A stretch of 64,000 nucleotides of DNA from Pseudomonas svalbardensis (GTDB taxonomy: Bacteria > Pseudomonadota > Gammaproteobacteria > Pseudomonadales > Pseudomonadaceae), in contig NZ_CP125619.1 in the NCBI RefSeq assembly GCF_030053115.1, positions 1,365,001 through 1,429,000 of the forward strand. Direction: 5' to 3'. A program made the position numbers and the translations under genes. This document shows positions 46,237 through 54,818 of the stretch, piece after piece (the first letter of the stretch is position 1; every line of letters begins with the position of its first letter). The notes beneath the pieces are model-generated. The model did no database searches and was not told the origin of the DNA. It worked only from the letters and a program-made list of their open reading frames with translations.

Positions 46237-46754
46237 TGCCGATGTCTTACCGCGTCATTGGCGTTGTTGTTTTTCTGGCTGTGTTGGCCGGTGGCTCGGC
46301 GGCGCTGGCCTGGCGCTTTCAGGATTGGCGTTATGGCGGGCAACTGGCGGAACAGGCCAAGCTGCACGCCGAGGCACTGAATCAGCTGACCCTGGCAACC
46401 GCGACGCAGCAACAGGCCGAGCAGCACGAGCATCTGGCGCTGGAGCAGCGGCTGTCGGCCAGCGAACAAACCCATTATCGAGCGCTTAGCGATGCCCAAC
46501 GTGATCAAGGTCGCCTGCGCGATCGTCTTGCCACTGCTGATGTGCGCTTGTCAGTCCTCCTCGATGCCCATGACGCCGCCTCTTTCTGTGCCGTGCCAAC
46601 CGCCTCCGGAGCCAGCCGCGTGGATCATGGAGTCGCACGCGCCCGACTTGACCCGGCGCATGCTCAGCGAATTATCGCCATCACCGACGCGGGGGACCGC
46701 GGACTGATTGCCTTGCAGGCTTGTCAGGCTTATATCAGAGCCCTCGCTCGCTAA
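46218..46754 (+). CDS. Inner-membrane spanin Rz-like protein
   Basis: Rz spans from the inner membrane through the periplasm and fuses inner and outer membranes with Rz1 at the last step of lysis. The 178-residue product has one N-terminal membrane anchor (about residues 11-33), then a coiled-coil periplasmic part (about 40-120, Gln/Glu/Ala-rich). ATG 46218 overlaps the endolysin end; ATG 46242 is an alternative start. The Rz1 gene is nested in its +1 frame. Confidence 0.88.
   Translation: MPVFGLMPMSYRVIGVVVFLAVLAGGSAALAWRFQDWRYGGQLAEQAKLHAEALNQLTLATATQQQAEQHEHLALEQRLSASEQTHYRALSDAQRDQGRLRDRLATADVRLSVLLDAHDAASFCAVPTASGASRVDHGVARARLDPAHAQRIIAITDAGDRGLIALQACQAYIRALAR
46492..46707 (+). CDS. Outer-membrane spanin Rz1-like lipoprotein nested in Rz
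   Basis: In the +1 frame of Rz there is a 71-residue frame starting ATG 46492. It has a hydrophobic leader with basic start (MPNVIKVACAIVLPLL), a lipobox-like MCAC with the likely lipidated Cys at residue 20, and a Pro-rich stretch (PPLSVPCQPPPEP), which is the hallmark of Rz1. Full nesting inside Rz is known from lambda. The lipobox is not ideal, since Met and Cys occupy -3 and -2. The protein is too short for most gene finders. Confidence 0.75.
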   Translation: MPNVIKVACAIVLPLLMCACQSSSMPMTPPLSVPCQPPPEPAAWIMESHAPDLTRRMLSELSPSPTRGTAD

Positions 46755-46834
46755 CATTTTGATCGATCCTGAACCTTGCAAGCGTGATCGGCTCGTGTAC
46801 GGTAGTTCTCATTCCGCTCGATCAGGAGAGAGCC

Positions 46835-47335
46835 GTGAAAGATATCACTCAGCTGGCTGCTGAACTTGGCAGACGCTTGCAGGTGCTCAATGCCCACGTC
46901 ACTACCGCCGAATCCTGTACCGGTGGCGGGATTGCCGAGGCGATCACCCGTATTCCGGGGAGTTCGGCGTGGTTTGAGGCCGGTTATGTCACTTACTCCA
47001 ACCGCCAGAAAACCGAGCAGTTGAATGTCCCGGTCGAGTTGTTTGCGACGGTGGGGGCGGTCAGTCGCGAGGTGGTCGAGGCCATGGTCCGCGGCGCGCA
47101 GCAAAAAAGCCGGGCGCATTTTGCCGTGGCGGTCAGCGGTGTGGCGGGACCGGATGGCGGTTCGCCGAGCAAGCCGGTGGGCACTGTGTGGCTGGCCTGG
47201 GGCGTTGGTGAACAGGTGTTCAGCGAGGTGCAGCACTTTCCCGGCAACCGTGACGAGGTCCGCCGACAAACGGTGAAGGCCGCGCTAGAGGGGCTGCTGC
47301 GCCATGCCGCTGGAGAAATCTCAAATCAGGGGTAG
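46835..47335 (+). CDS. cinA: CinA C-terminal family nicotinamide-nucleotide amidase PncC
   Basis: PncC deamidates nicotinamide mononucleotide in pyridine nucleotide salvage; the family is also called CinA because of its link to recA and competence. The GTG at 46835 behind CAGGAGAG gives 166 residues, one amidase domain without the N-terminal COG1058 part. The motif [10 protein letters not shown] (about residues 24-33) holds the nucleophilic Ser, and GVAGPDGGS is near 105. It precedes recA by 83 bases, as in most pseudomonads, and marks the right border of the tailocin. Confidence 0.94.
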   Translation: MKDITQLAAELGRRLQVLNAHVTTAESCTGGGIAEAITRIPGSSAWFEAGYVTYSNRQKTEQLNVPVELFATVGAVSREVVEAMVRGAQQKSRAHFAVAVSGVAGPDGGSPSKPVGTVWLAWGVGEQVFSEVQHFPGNRDEVRRQTVKAALEGLLRHAAGEISNQG

Positions 47336-47360
47336 GCGATCCTGAAACGCTGTGGAATAA

Positions 47361-47380
47361 TACTGGCTACTTATACAGGT
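47361..47380 (+). promoter_or_regulatory. LexA (SOS) box of recA
   Basis: TACTG-GCTACTTATA-CAGGT matches the SOS box CTG-N10-CAG with flanking TA, 38 bases before the recA start. DNA damage would relieve LexA here and, through RecA, also inactivate the tailocin repressor. Confidence 0.88.
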
Positions 47381-47418
47381 GTTGGCCGTCAGGCCTTATT
47401 GATTACGTGAGGACTTTA

Positions 47419-48471
47419 ATGGACGACAACAAGAAGAAAGCCTTGGCTGCGGCCCTGGGTCAGATCGAACGTCAATTCGGCAAGGGTGCCGTAATGCGTA
47501 TGGGCGATCAGGACCGTCAGGCGATCCCGGCTATCTCCACTGGCTCTCTGGGTCTGGACATCGCGCTCGGCATTGGCGGTCTGCCAAAAGGTCGTATCGT
47601 TGAAATCTACGGTCCTGAATCCTCCGGTAAAACCACGCTGACACTGTCGGTCATCGCCCAGGCTCAAAAAGCCGGCGCGACCTGTGCATTCGTCGATGCT
47701 GAACACGCCCTCGACCCTGAATACGCCGGCAAACTGGGCGTCAACGTCGACGACCTGCTGGTTTCGCAGCCGGACACCGGCGAGCAAGCCCTGGAAATCA
47801 CCGACATGCTGGTGCGTTCCAACGCGGTTGACGTGATCATTGTCGACTCCGTGGCGGCTCTGGTTCCAAAGGCTGAAATCGAAGGCGAAATGGGTGACAT
47901 GCACGTGGGCCTGCAAGCCCGTCTGATGTCCCAGGCGCTACGTAAAATCACCGGTAACATCAAGAACGCCAACTGTCTGGTTATCTTCATCAACCAGATC
48001 CGTATGAAAATCGGTGTGATGTTCGGCAGCCCGGAAACCACCACCGGTGGTAACGCGCTGAAGTTCTACGCTTCGGTTCGTCTGGATATCCGCCGTACCG
48101 GCGCGGTGAAAGAAGGTGACGAGGTTGTCGGTAGCGAAACCCGCGTCAAGGTTGTGAAGAACAAGGTAGCTTCGCCGTTCCGTCAGGCCGAGTTCCAGAT
48201 TCTTTACGGCAAAGGCATCTACCTCAACGGTGAGATGATCGACTTGGGTGTTCTGCACGGTTTCGTTGAGAAGTCCGGTGCCTGGTATGCCTATGAAGGC
48301 ACCAAGATCGGTCAGGGCAAGGCTAACTCGGCCAAGTTCCTGGCAGATAATCCGGAAATCGCCGCCAAGCTCGAGAAGCAGCTGCGCGACAAGTTGCTGA
48401 CTCCAGCGCCGGACGTCAAAGCATCGCCAGTCAAAGAGACTGCTGATGACCTGGCTGACGCTGATATCTGA
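47419..48471 (+). CDS. recA: Recombinase RecA
   Basis: RecA does strand exchange and drives SOS induction by promoting self-cleavage of LexA and CI-like repressors. With ATG 47419 the protein has 350 residues. Walker [10 protein letters not shown] is at about residues 67-75, Walker B near 140 ([12 protein letters not shown]), loop L2 near 195-210 ([12 protein letters not shown]), and an acidic C-terminal tail. It has a LexA box upstream and recX downstream by 8 bases. Confidence 0.99.
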   Translation: MDDNKKKALAAALGQIERQFGKGAVMRMGDQDRQAIPAISTGSLGLDIALGIGGLPKGRIVEIYGPESSGKTTLTLSVIAQAQKAGATCAFVDAEHALDPEYAGKLGVNVDDLLVSQPDTGEQALEITDMLVRSNAVDVIIVDSVAALVPKAEIEGEMGDMHVGLQARLMSQALRKITGNIKNANCLVIFINQIRMKIGVMFGSPETTTGGNALKFYASVRLDIRRTGAVKEGDEVVGSETRVKVVKNKVASPFRQAEFQILYGKGIYLNGEMIDLGVLHGFVEKSGAWYAYEGTKIGQGKANSAKFLADNPEIAAKLEKQLRDKLLTPAPDVKASPVKETADDLADADI

Positions 48472-48479
48472 TTGATCCG

Positions 48480-48947
48480 ATGATCGCCGTACTCGATACA
48501 CTCGTCGCGGTGCGACGAACCGCAATGGACCTGCTCGCGCGACGCGAGCACGGTCGAGTCGAGTTGACGCGTAAACTGCGTCAACGCGGCGCCCTCCCTG
48601 AAATGATCGACACGGCACTCGACCGTTTGACGGAAGAAGGCCTGCTGTCCGAATCCCGTTATCTCGAAAGCTTTGTTTCCTACCGTTCCCGTTCCGGTTA
48701 TGGCCCTTTGCGTATTCGCGAAGAGTTGAGCCAGCGCGGCCTGCAACGTACCGACATCGAACTCGCTTTACGCGAGAGCGGTATCAACTGGCAGGAACAA
48801 CTGGAAGACACCTGGCGGCGAAAGTTTTCCGGGCATTTACCGATAGACGCCCGGGAACGTGCCAAACAAGGCAGGTTCCTGAGTTATCGGGGATATTCCA
48901 TGGAAATGATCAGCCGCTTGTTCAGCGGCCGAGGGATGGACGATTGA
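48480..48947 (+). CDS. recX: Regulatory protein RecX
   Basis: RecX inhibits RecA filament growth. The 155-residue protein consists of three tandem three-helix repeats (about residues 12-55, 56-100 and 105-150), with [20 protein letters not shown] as the first. It is co-transcribed with recA. Its terminator lies directly at the 5' end of a group II intron. Confidence 0.94.
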   Translation: MIAVLDTLVAVRRTAMDLLARREHGRVELTRKLRQRGALPEMIDTALDRLTEEGLLSESRYLESFVSYRSRSGYGPLRIREELSQRGLQRTDIELALRESGINWQEQLEDTWRRKFSGHLPIDARERAKQGRFLSYRGYSMEMISRLFSGRGMDD

Positions 48948-48951
48948 CTGA

Positions 48952-48987
48952 AACGGCTCGCTACTTCGATAGCGGGCCGTTTTTTTT
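48952..48987 (+). terminator. recX terminator, insertion target of the group II intron
   Basis: AACGGC(T)CGCTA-CTTCGA-TAGCG(G)GCCGTT with eight T. The intron begins at 48989, one base after the T run. Confidence 0.95.
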
Positions 48988-49321
48988 GGTGCGCCCAGCA
49001 TGGGCGCAATCTTGTGGGTGAAAGTCCCGCCGTAAGCTGACCACAGCGAACGAAGTGAAGCGCAACTGCATGAGGGTGACCGAGTGTGGGGAGGAAGCGT
49101 GAATCGAAACCGCGAGCCGATGGACAAGAACCGGATATAAGGCGAAGCCGATCAGGGCGAGCGGGCCATAAACCGCGAAGCTCTTGTGGTCAAAGATCAG
49201 GCTGCGTAAATCCGGCGGTTGTGCGGGGAAGGATTGCGTTCTTACCTGGGGAGATCTCGCCTCGTGCCTGAAAGGGCGACGGTGCAAGCCGGAGCGAGAA
49301 GTCAGCAGAGGCCGTAGTAGT

Positions 49322-49340
49322 CATCTTTTTTTTTTTTGAC
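49322..49340 (+). other. Homopolymer T run inside the group II intron
   Basis: Twelve T in a row occur before the maturase ORF. Such a tract is not expected in a structured intron domain and could affect transcription or splicing, or reflect slippage. Confidence 0.6.
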
Positions 49341-49421
49341 GAAGGGCCGAACGAGAGAAAGCGTTATAGGCCATGTTGATGCGAACGACCGGAAGTCAGA
49401 TGCCTGCCAAACGCGGGGCGG

Positions 49422-50738
49422 ATGGAGACTGCGAACGGTGAAGCCGTGAGAAGCTCCGTCAGCGACGAGGTCAATCGCCCGCAAGATGAATCCGACAACG
49501 CAGGGCAAGGGCTGCTGGAACGGGCCTTTGCGAGAGAAAACCTGAAACGGGCATGGAAGCGAGTCAAGGCCAACAAGGGTGCTGCGGGAGTCGACGGTCT
49601 GGACATTGAACAGACGGCCGAACATTTGCTGACCCGTTGGCCTGCGATTCGCGAACAGCTTCTTTCAGGTGCCTACCGGCCCAGTCCGGTGCGGCGAGTG
49701 GTGATTCCCAAGCCTGACGGCGGTCAACGTGAGTTGGGTATTCCGACGGTCACCGACCGTTTGATCCAACAGGCGTTGCTGCAAGTCTTGCAGCCGTTGC
49801 TTGATCCAACCTTCAGTGAACACAGCTACGGTTTTCGTCCGGGACGTTGTGCGCAGGACGCCGTGTTGGCGGCTCAGCGCTACGTGTCCTCGGGTCGAAA
49901 AGTGGTAGTGGATGTTGATCTGGAGAAGTTCTTCGACCGGGTCGATCACGACATTTTGATTGACCGTCTACGCAAACGGATCGCGGATCAGGCGGTTATT
50001 CGACTGGTTCGGGCGTATCTGGATGCGGGAGCGCTGATCAATGGCGTGGTCGAGAAAAGCCGCTGCGGGGCGCCGCAAGGTGGCCCGTTATCGCCGTTGC
50101 TGGCGAACGTGCTGCTGGACGAAGTGGATCGGGAGCTTGAACGCCGAGGCCATTGCTTTGTGCGCTATGCCGACGATGCGAATGTGTATGTTCGCAGCCG
50201 CAGGGCTGGGCAGCGGGTAATGGCCCTGCTGAGACGGTTGTACGAAAAGCTGCACTTGAGCGTCAACGAGAGCAAGAGTGCAGTGACGAGCGCATTGGGT
50301 CGCAAGTTTCTGGGATACGCCTTCTGGGCATCTGCACAAGGCGTCAAAAGAGCAGTGGAGGTCAAGGCGCGCAAGCAGTTCAAGCAACGGATACGCGAGC
50401 TTACTCGTCGCTCAGGCGGTCGCAGTCTGCGACAAGTCGTCGAAAATCTACGCCCTTATCTCTTGGGCTGGAAAACTTACTTTGGGTTGTCACAAACACC
50501 GAAAATCTGGCGAGAGCTGGACGAATGGATACGACACCGATTGCGAGCGATCCAGCTTAAGCAGTGGAGGCGTGGACCGACGATCTACCGCGAACTGAGG
50601 GCGCTGGGAGCCAGCAGCCAATCGGCCCGGAAAGTGGCGGCCAACTCGTATAGCTGGTGGCGTAACAGCCGATTTGAGCTGAATCGAGTGTTGAATATAG
50701 CGTGGTTCGACAGGCTGGGACTGGTGCGACTCTCATAA
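49422..50738 (+). CDS. ltrA: Group II intron reverse transcriptase/maturase
   Basis: This protein copies the intron into DNA targets and helps splicing. The product has 438 residues. RT motifs are visible in order: AWKRVKANKGAAGVDG (about 45-60), QRELGIPTVTDRLIQQAL (about 101-118), YGFRPGRCAQDAV, VVDVDLEKFFD (about 162-172), GAPQGGPLSPLLAN (about 209-222), and the catalytic RYADD (about 243-247). The maturase domain X follows, ending NIAWFDRLGLVRL. There is no C-terminal HNH endonuclease. The start is the first ATG; a Shine-Dalgarno is weak. Confidence 0.93.
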   Translation: METANGEAVRSSVSDEVNRPQDESDNAGQGLLERAFARENLKRAWKRVKANKGAAGVDGLDIEQTAEHLLTRWPAIREQLLSGAYRPSPVRRVVIPKPDGGQRELGIPTVTDRLIQQALLQVLQPLLDPTFSEHSYGFRPGRCAQDAVLAAQRYVSSGRKVVVDVDLEKFFDRVDHDILIDRLRKRIADQAVIRLVRAYLDAGALINGVVEKSRCGAPQGGPLSPLLANVLLDEVDRELERRGHCFVRYADDANVYVRSRRAGQRVMALLRRLYEKLHLSVNESKSAVTSALGRKFLGYAFWASAQGVKRAVEVKARKQFKQRIRELTRRSGGRSLRQVVENLRPYLLGWKTYFGLSQTPKIWRELDEWIRHRLRAIQLKQWRRGPTIYRELRALGASSQSARKVAANSYSWWRNSRFELNRVLNIAWFDRLGLVRLS

Positions 50739-50827
50739 CCTCAATCTCTCGAACCGCCCGGTGCGGACCCGCATGCCGGGTGGTGTGGCAGGGGAGCGGC
50801 CTATGAAGGCTGCCCCCTATGCCGATT

Positions 50828-51946
50828 CTATGTAACCTTGGACGGTTCCCGCGAGCGCTGTTGCGCCTGGGGTTGGGATTGCGCCCAGTTTTCCGGCAGG
50901 TTGATGTAGTCCACCAGTTCACGCAGGCGTCCATGATCACGGGCGTTGAAGGTGAAAGCGAGTCGCGCCAGGTGGCTGAACTGCGGTTCGTCGTGTTCCT
51001 CTCCGCTGTAAGCATGTTGATGGAAATGGTCGCTCAGGCACAGGTCGGCAAAAGCCTCTTGCATGTGTTCGAGCGCCTGGTCGCTGAGCTTGTGATTCAT
51101 GCGGATCACGAATTGATGCTTGAGCCAGCGGCTGGAGTGGAAGTTGCTGTAGAACTGGTTGATCTGCTCCACAGCCTCTTCCGCGCTGTAGACCAGACTG
51201 ACGAGCTTCATATCGGTCGGCAGGATGTAGCGATTTTCCTCCAGTTGATGGTGGATGAAGTCCAGCGCGCCTTGCCAGAACTTACCGCCGGGAGCGTCCA
51301 GCAATATCACGGGCACCAGCGGGCTTTTGCCAGTCTGGATCAATGTCAGCACTTCCAGCGCTTCATCCAGGGTACCGAAACCGCCAGGGCACAGGACCAG
51401 AGCATCGGCTTCCTTGACGAAGAACAGCTTGCGGGTAAAGAAGAAGTGGAAGGGCAGCAGGTTGGTGGTGCCATTCACGGTGGGATTGGCATGTTGCTCG
51501 AAGGGCAGGGTGATATTGAATCCCAGGCTGTGTGCCAGGCCAGCACCTTCGTGGGCCGCCGCCATGATGCCACCACCGGCACCGGTGATGACCATCAGGT
51601 CTGAGCGCGCCAGCGCGGCGCCAAGTTCCCGGGCCAGACCGTATAAAGGATGTTCTATCGGTGTTCGGGCCGAGCCAAAAACGGTGACCTTGCGGCGCCC
51701 CCTGAATTGCTCCAGAACACGGAAAGCGTGCTCCAGTTCACGCAGGGCTTGCAGGGTGATCTTGGCATTCCAGCGGTTGTGATCTTCCTGGGCCATGCGT
51801 AGCACGGTCAGGATCATGTCGCGGTAGATCGGGATGTTCGGGCTGTTGGGTGAAACCAGGTTGAGTTGCTCTTCGACCTTGCTGATGAGGTCGTGGCCGC
51901 TTTCTTCAAAATGACGGCTCAGGAGGTCATTCGATTGGTAAGGCAT
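50828..51946 (-). CDS. LOG family nucleotide 5'-monophosphate nucleosidase (PpnN-like)
   Basis: This is a member of the LOG/lysine decarboxylase-like family that cleaves nucleoside monophosphates; the longer PpnN form also binds ppGpp. With the start at 51946 (GGAGGAGAAG upstream on the minus strand) the protein has 372 residues. The motif PGGFGTLDE (about residues 206-214) and the GAGGGIMAAAHEGA segment (about 125-138) are the active-site signatures. Its stop codon is directly next to the 3' end of the group II intron, so its former terminator is displaced. Confidence 0.9.
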   Translation of the reverse strand: MPYQSNDLLSRHFEESGHDLISKVEEQLNLVSPNSPNIPIYRDMILTVLRMAQEDHNRWNAKITLQALRELEHAFRVLEQFRGRRKVTVFGSARTPIEHPLYGLARELGAALARSDLMVITGAGGGIMAAAHEGAGLAHSLGFNITLPFEQHANPTVNGTTNLLPFHFFFTRKLFFVKEADALVLCPGGFGTLDEALEVLTLIQTGKSPLVPVILLDAPGGKFWQGALDFIHHQLEENRYILPTDMKLVSLVYSAEEAVEQINQFYSNFHSSRWLKHQFVIRMNHKLSDQALEHMQEAFADLCLSDHFHQHAYSGEEHDEPQFSHLARLAFTFNARDHGRLRELVDYINLPENWAQSQPQAQQRSREPSKVT

Positions 51947-52312
51947 CAACTTCTCCTTCCATACAGGCTCTGTTTTTCCCTTGGATGAAGGAAACATTCG
52001 CACAACAAGACGTGCAACGGGCAGCCCCTTTCCTGCCCTGAAAAATGAACGTGAACACTATGAATCTAGACCCTCGCGGAGATTTTCGCTGACTTGATCA
52101 TTGCGCCGCAAAGTCTTTCCTGGCAACCGCTTATTGGCGATTTGCAAGGTGCTTTCACCGCTCGTCTGAACGCAAGGCGAGTGTCTGACAGTCTGATTTA
52201 CTGAATTACAGGCACGACACGACAACTTTGCGTCAAAGGCAAGGCGTACGGTACAAGCGGTTCAAGGATTTTATCGCTCAAGCAAGGGCGAGGTGCAGGG
52301 AGGCGGGAAGCG
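51947..52312. other. Intergenic stretch with no visible gene
   Basis: This 366-base gap holds the promoter of the LOG gene (minus) and the region upstream of the 64-residue gene at 52313. I see no convincing open frame, tRNA or repeat. Confidence 0.5.
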
Positions 52313-52507
52313 ATGGCCAGAGTCATTCTGGAGATCGATACGCAATTGTATCGATTACTGAAGTCATCGGCCGAGACCAATCATTTGAGTCTCGAAGAGG
52401 AGTGTTGCCGACGTCTGGAGGGCGCCGACCGACGTTCCCGTTATTTGCAGGCGTTGTTGGCAGAACTGCGCGCCGAGGATGAACAGCGGCGCGCCACTTC
52501 CCGATGA
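52313..52507 (+). CDS. Small hypothetical protein, possibly ribbon-helix-helix
   Basis: The 64-residue product has an N-terminal short beta-like start (MARVILEIDTQLYRLLK) followed by two helices, as in Arc/CopG-type ribbon-helix-helix antitoxins and repressors. GGGAGGCGGG lies ahead of the ATG with suitable spacing. No toxin gene is adjacent. It ends one base before the stop of the convergent PA3611-like gene. The family call is tentative. Confidence 0.55.
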   Translation: MARVILEIDTQLYRLLKSSAETNHLSLEEECCRRLEGADRRSRYLQALLAELRAEDEQRRATSR

Positions 52508-52933
52508 TTACTTCTTCTTGGTCGGAGCCGCTTTCGGGCAGTCCGATTCCTGATAACTGGCGGAGCCGACTGAGCGGTTGGTCTTCACCTCAGTGAAGTC
52601 GTAACGCATGACTGCGCCCTTGGCCATCAGTTTGCGGAACGATGGGTTGTTGCATACAGAGGCGCCAAGCTGGAAATACACGGCTTTCGGGTCGGCACGC
52701 ATCTTGTTGGCGTGGCTGCTTTGTACGCTTAGATGGTTGATCAGCGTGTTGCCTTCGACGGTGTAGCCCTGATCAAGAATGTCTTCGTTGATCGCCCGTG
52801 GAGTACCAACACTGCTTTGTGTGGCGACGTTTCGCAGCTCTCTGTTGAGATTCTGCTCACTCAAGGAAGCAGCCTGAGCGCTGAAGGACGACGCCAGCAA
52901 AATGGCAGCGGTGGGAACGATAAGGCGCAGCAT
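52508..52933 (-). CDS. Exported protein of the PA3611 quorum-sensing-regulated virulence factor family
   Basis: The 141-residue product has a signal peptide (MLRLIVPTAAILLASSFSAQA, cleavage near residue 22) and a small mixed domain with two cysteines (Cys94 and Cys132) that may form a disulfide. It resembles the Pseudomonas family with the crystallised member PA3611, whose molecular role is not known. The Lys-rich tail is unordered. The gene stands alone. Confidence 0.75.
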   Translation of the reverse strand: MLRLIVPTAAILLASSFSAQAASLSEQNLNRELRNVATQSSVGTPRAINEDILDQGYTVEGNTLINHLSVQSSHANKMRADPKAVYFQLGASVCNNPSFRKLMAKGAVMRYDFTEVKTNRSVGSASYQESDCPKAAPTKKK

Positions 52934-53122
52934 GAAACTCTCCTGGTTCAGTGACTGGTGGTTCGACCCGTCACATGACTGTGCGTTCAGTGGCGGCGAA
53001 TTATAGGGGACGAGGCCTGGACGGTACAGGCTTGCGCCGGCTGCTCTGATAAACTGCCGCCACTTTCTGCCCTGCCGAGTGTTTTTCGTGTCGATTTTCT
53101 TCCCCTGCCGGCGTTGCCTGCG

Positions 53123-53857
53123 ATGAACCCTGCAACCCCACGCTTTGCTGCAAACGCAGTAGCCCGCTTGCGCGATGAGCGAGAGGAAGAGGGCATCAAG
53201 CCGATTCAGGCCCGAGGCTGGAGGGCGCCGCGTTGCCGAGCCTGCCGCGTGATCGAGAGCCACTGCCTGTGCGCCTGGCGCCCGCAGGTCGAGGCCCGTT
53301 CTGGCGTGTGCCTGATCATGACCAACAAGGAAGTGTTCAAACCGAGCAACACCGGTTGGCTGATCGCCGATGTGGTGCGCGACAACCATGCGTTCATCTG
53401 GTCGCGTACGGAAGTTGATGAGCAACTGCTGGCGCTGCTGGCCGATCCGCAATGGCAGCCCTATCTGGTGTTTCCGGGTGAGTACGTCGAGCCCGAGCGT
53501 GTCACAAACAGCGTCGATGCCGATAGTTCGAAGCGTCCGCTGTTCATTCTGCTGGATGCCACGTGGACAGAAGCCCGGAAGATTTTCCGCAAAAGCCCCT
53601 ACTTTGATCGGCTGCCAATCCTGAGCTTGTTGCCTGAGAAGTTGTCGCGCTACCGGTTGCGCCGATCGACCCGCAGCGAGCATTTATGCACCGCCGAAGT
53701 GGCGGCACTGTGTCTCGATCTGGCGGGTGATACCGAGGCAGCGTCGGCGCTGGACGCTTATTTCGACGTGTTCAGCCAACATTACCTTGATGCCAAACAT
53801 CAGCTTGAAATGAATGTTTCAACACCGGCACACGCAGAGCTGATGCCTTTTGTGTAA
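53123..53857 (+). CDS. tapT: DTW-domain tRNA-uridine aminocarboxypropyltransferase TapT
   Basis: TapT transfers the 3-amino-3-carboxypropyl group of S-adenosylmethionine to uridine 47 of tRNA (acp3U). The 244-residue product from ATG 53123 has a zinc-like cluster of cysteines (CRACRVIESHCLC, about residues 38-50), the DTW signature in LLDATWTEARK (about 145-155), and RRSTRSEHLCTAE near 182. An upstream in-frame TTG is possible. It is divergent from the PA3611-like gene. Confidence 0.88.
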   Translation: MNPATPRFAANAVARLRDEREEEGIKPIQARGWRAPRCRACRVIESHCLCAWRPQVEARSGVCLIMTNKEVFKPSNTGWLIADVVRDNHAFIWSRTEVDEQLLALLADPQWQPYLVFPGEYVEPERVTNSVDADSSKRPLFILLDATWTEARKIFRKSPYFDRLPILSLLPEKLSRYRLRRSTRSEHLCTAEVAALCLDLAGDTEAASALDAYFDVFSQHYLDAKHQLEMNVSTPAHAELMPFV

Positions 53858-54091
53858 ATCGGCGCCCCTGTCTCGCGCTGATTGTCGCCCATACTGCAAA
53901 GAACTGTACTGGCCATGCACCTTGACCACCCCCGATTCGCTGGGCATGCTTGGCGCCGATTAGGGCGCGGCCAAAGTTTGATACGCCGTATTCTTTACGT
54001 GGATAGCCACGTGATTGGCGTTGAACGTGCCCTGTTGGTACAGCTCCGTGGCTGTACCTCGAGTTGTTTGAAAAACAGGATCATTTGAAAA

Positions 54092-54739
54092 ATGGCCACA
54101 TACGAAATCCTGATTGCCGATGACCACCCTCTTTTTCGTAGCGCCCTGCATCAAGCGTTGACCCTGGGCCTGGGCCCGGAAGTCCGTCTGGTGGAAGTGG
54201 CGAGCATTGCCGAGCTGGAAACCCGTCTGGACGAGAAGTCCGACTGGGATCTGGTGCTGCTGGACCTGAACATGCCGGGGGCCTACGGTTTTTCAGGGCT
54301 GGTGTTGCTGCGCGGTCAGTATCCGCAAATTCCGGTGGTCATGGTGTCGGCCCAGGAAGAAGCCTCGATCATGGTCAAGTCTCGTGAATTCGGCGCCAGC
54401 GGCTTCATCCCCAAATCCAGTGATCTGAGCGTCATCCAGAAAGCTGTACGCGCGGTGCTCGATGGTGATGTGTTCTGGCCGCCCCAGGCCTTCGAGGCGG
54501 TCAGCGTATCCGCCGAAGCCAAGGCCGCCAGCGAAGGCCTTGCGAGTCTGACGCCTCAGCAGTTTCGTGTTCTTACCATGGTCTGTGAAGGCTTGTTGAA
54601 TAAGCAGATTGCCTACGAGCTGAGCGTTTCCGAAGCGACGATCAAGGCGCATGTGACGGCGATTTTTCGCAAGCTGAATGTGCGGACCCGGACCCAGGCG
54701 GCGTTGCTTCTGCAACAACTTGAGTCAATTTCGAGCTGA
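54092..54739 (+). CDS. erdR: LuxR-type response regulator ErdR
   Basis: The 215-residue response regulator has a receiver domain (about residues 5-125; acidic pair Asp10-Asp11, phospho-acceptor Asp58 in LLDLNMPG, Lys108 region) and a LuxR helix-turn-helix (about 150-210; LTPQQFRVLTMVCEGLLNKQIA). Similarity and position next to dgkA identify it as ErdR, which controls ethanol and acetate metabolism genes such as acsA in Pseudomonas. No sensor kinase lies nearby. Confidence 0.9.
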   Translation: MATYEILIADDHPLFRSALHQALTLGLGPEVRLVEVASIAELETRLDEKSDWDLVLLDLNMPGAYGFSGLVLLRGQYPQIPVVMVSAQEEASIMVKSREFGASGFIPKSSDLSVIQKAVRAVLDGDVFWPPQAFEAVSVSAEAKAASEGLASLTPQQFRVLTMVCEGLLNKQIAYELSVSEATIKAHVTAIFRKLNVRTRTQAALLLQQLESISS

Positions 54740-54818
54740 TCAGGCGCGGTGCGTTCACGCTTTTTTGACTTTGCTTACTCTAGCTTTCCCACTTCCTTTT
54801 TGGTCAGTTGCCTACTTT

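Larger units (their letters stand above)
29551..46754 (+). other. Mu-like R-type tailocin (phage-tail bacteriocin) gene cluster
   Basis: About 17 kb between mutS and cinA/recA encode repressor, holin, tail terminator-like protein, sheath, tube, frameshift assembly protein, tape measure, baseplate genes in Mu order (gpN, gpP, gp45, gp46, gp47, gp48), three fibres with helper proteins, endolysin and spanins. No terminase, portal, capsid, integrase or transposase gene is present. Such clusters at this site are known from fluorescent pseudomonads. Release by lysis would kill related strains that carry the fibre receptor. Confidence 0.93.
48989..50826 (+). mobile_element. Group II intron, probable class C, inserted after the recX terminator
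   Basis: The 5' end GTGCGCCCAGC is the group II consensus (GUGYG). Domain I follows with GTGGGTGAAAGTCCC. The maturase ORF sits in domain IV. Domain V is at about 50753-50784 (ACCGCCCGG ... CCGGGTGGT, 32 bases) and domain VI at about 50790-50826, with a possible branch-point A at 50819. An insertion right after an intrinsic terminator and a maturase without endonuclease domain are the marks of class C introns. The 3' end is set by domain VI and may be off by a few bases. Confidence 0.9.

Noticed and set aside
29551..46754. Full, inducible prophage
   Set aside because: No integrase, terminase, portal, capsid or head-tail connector gene is present, and flanking genes are intact on both sides without visible attachment repeats.
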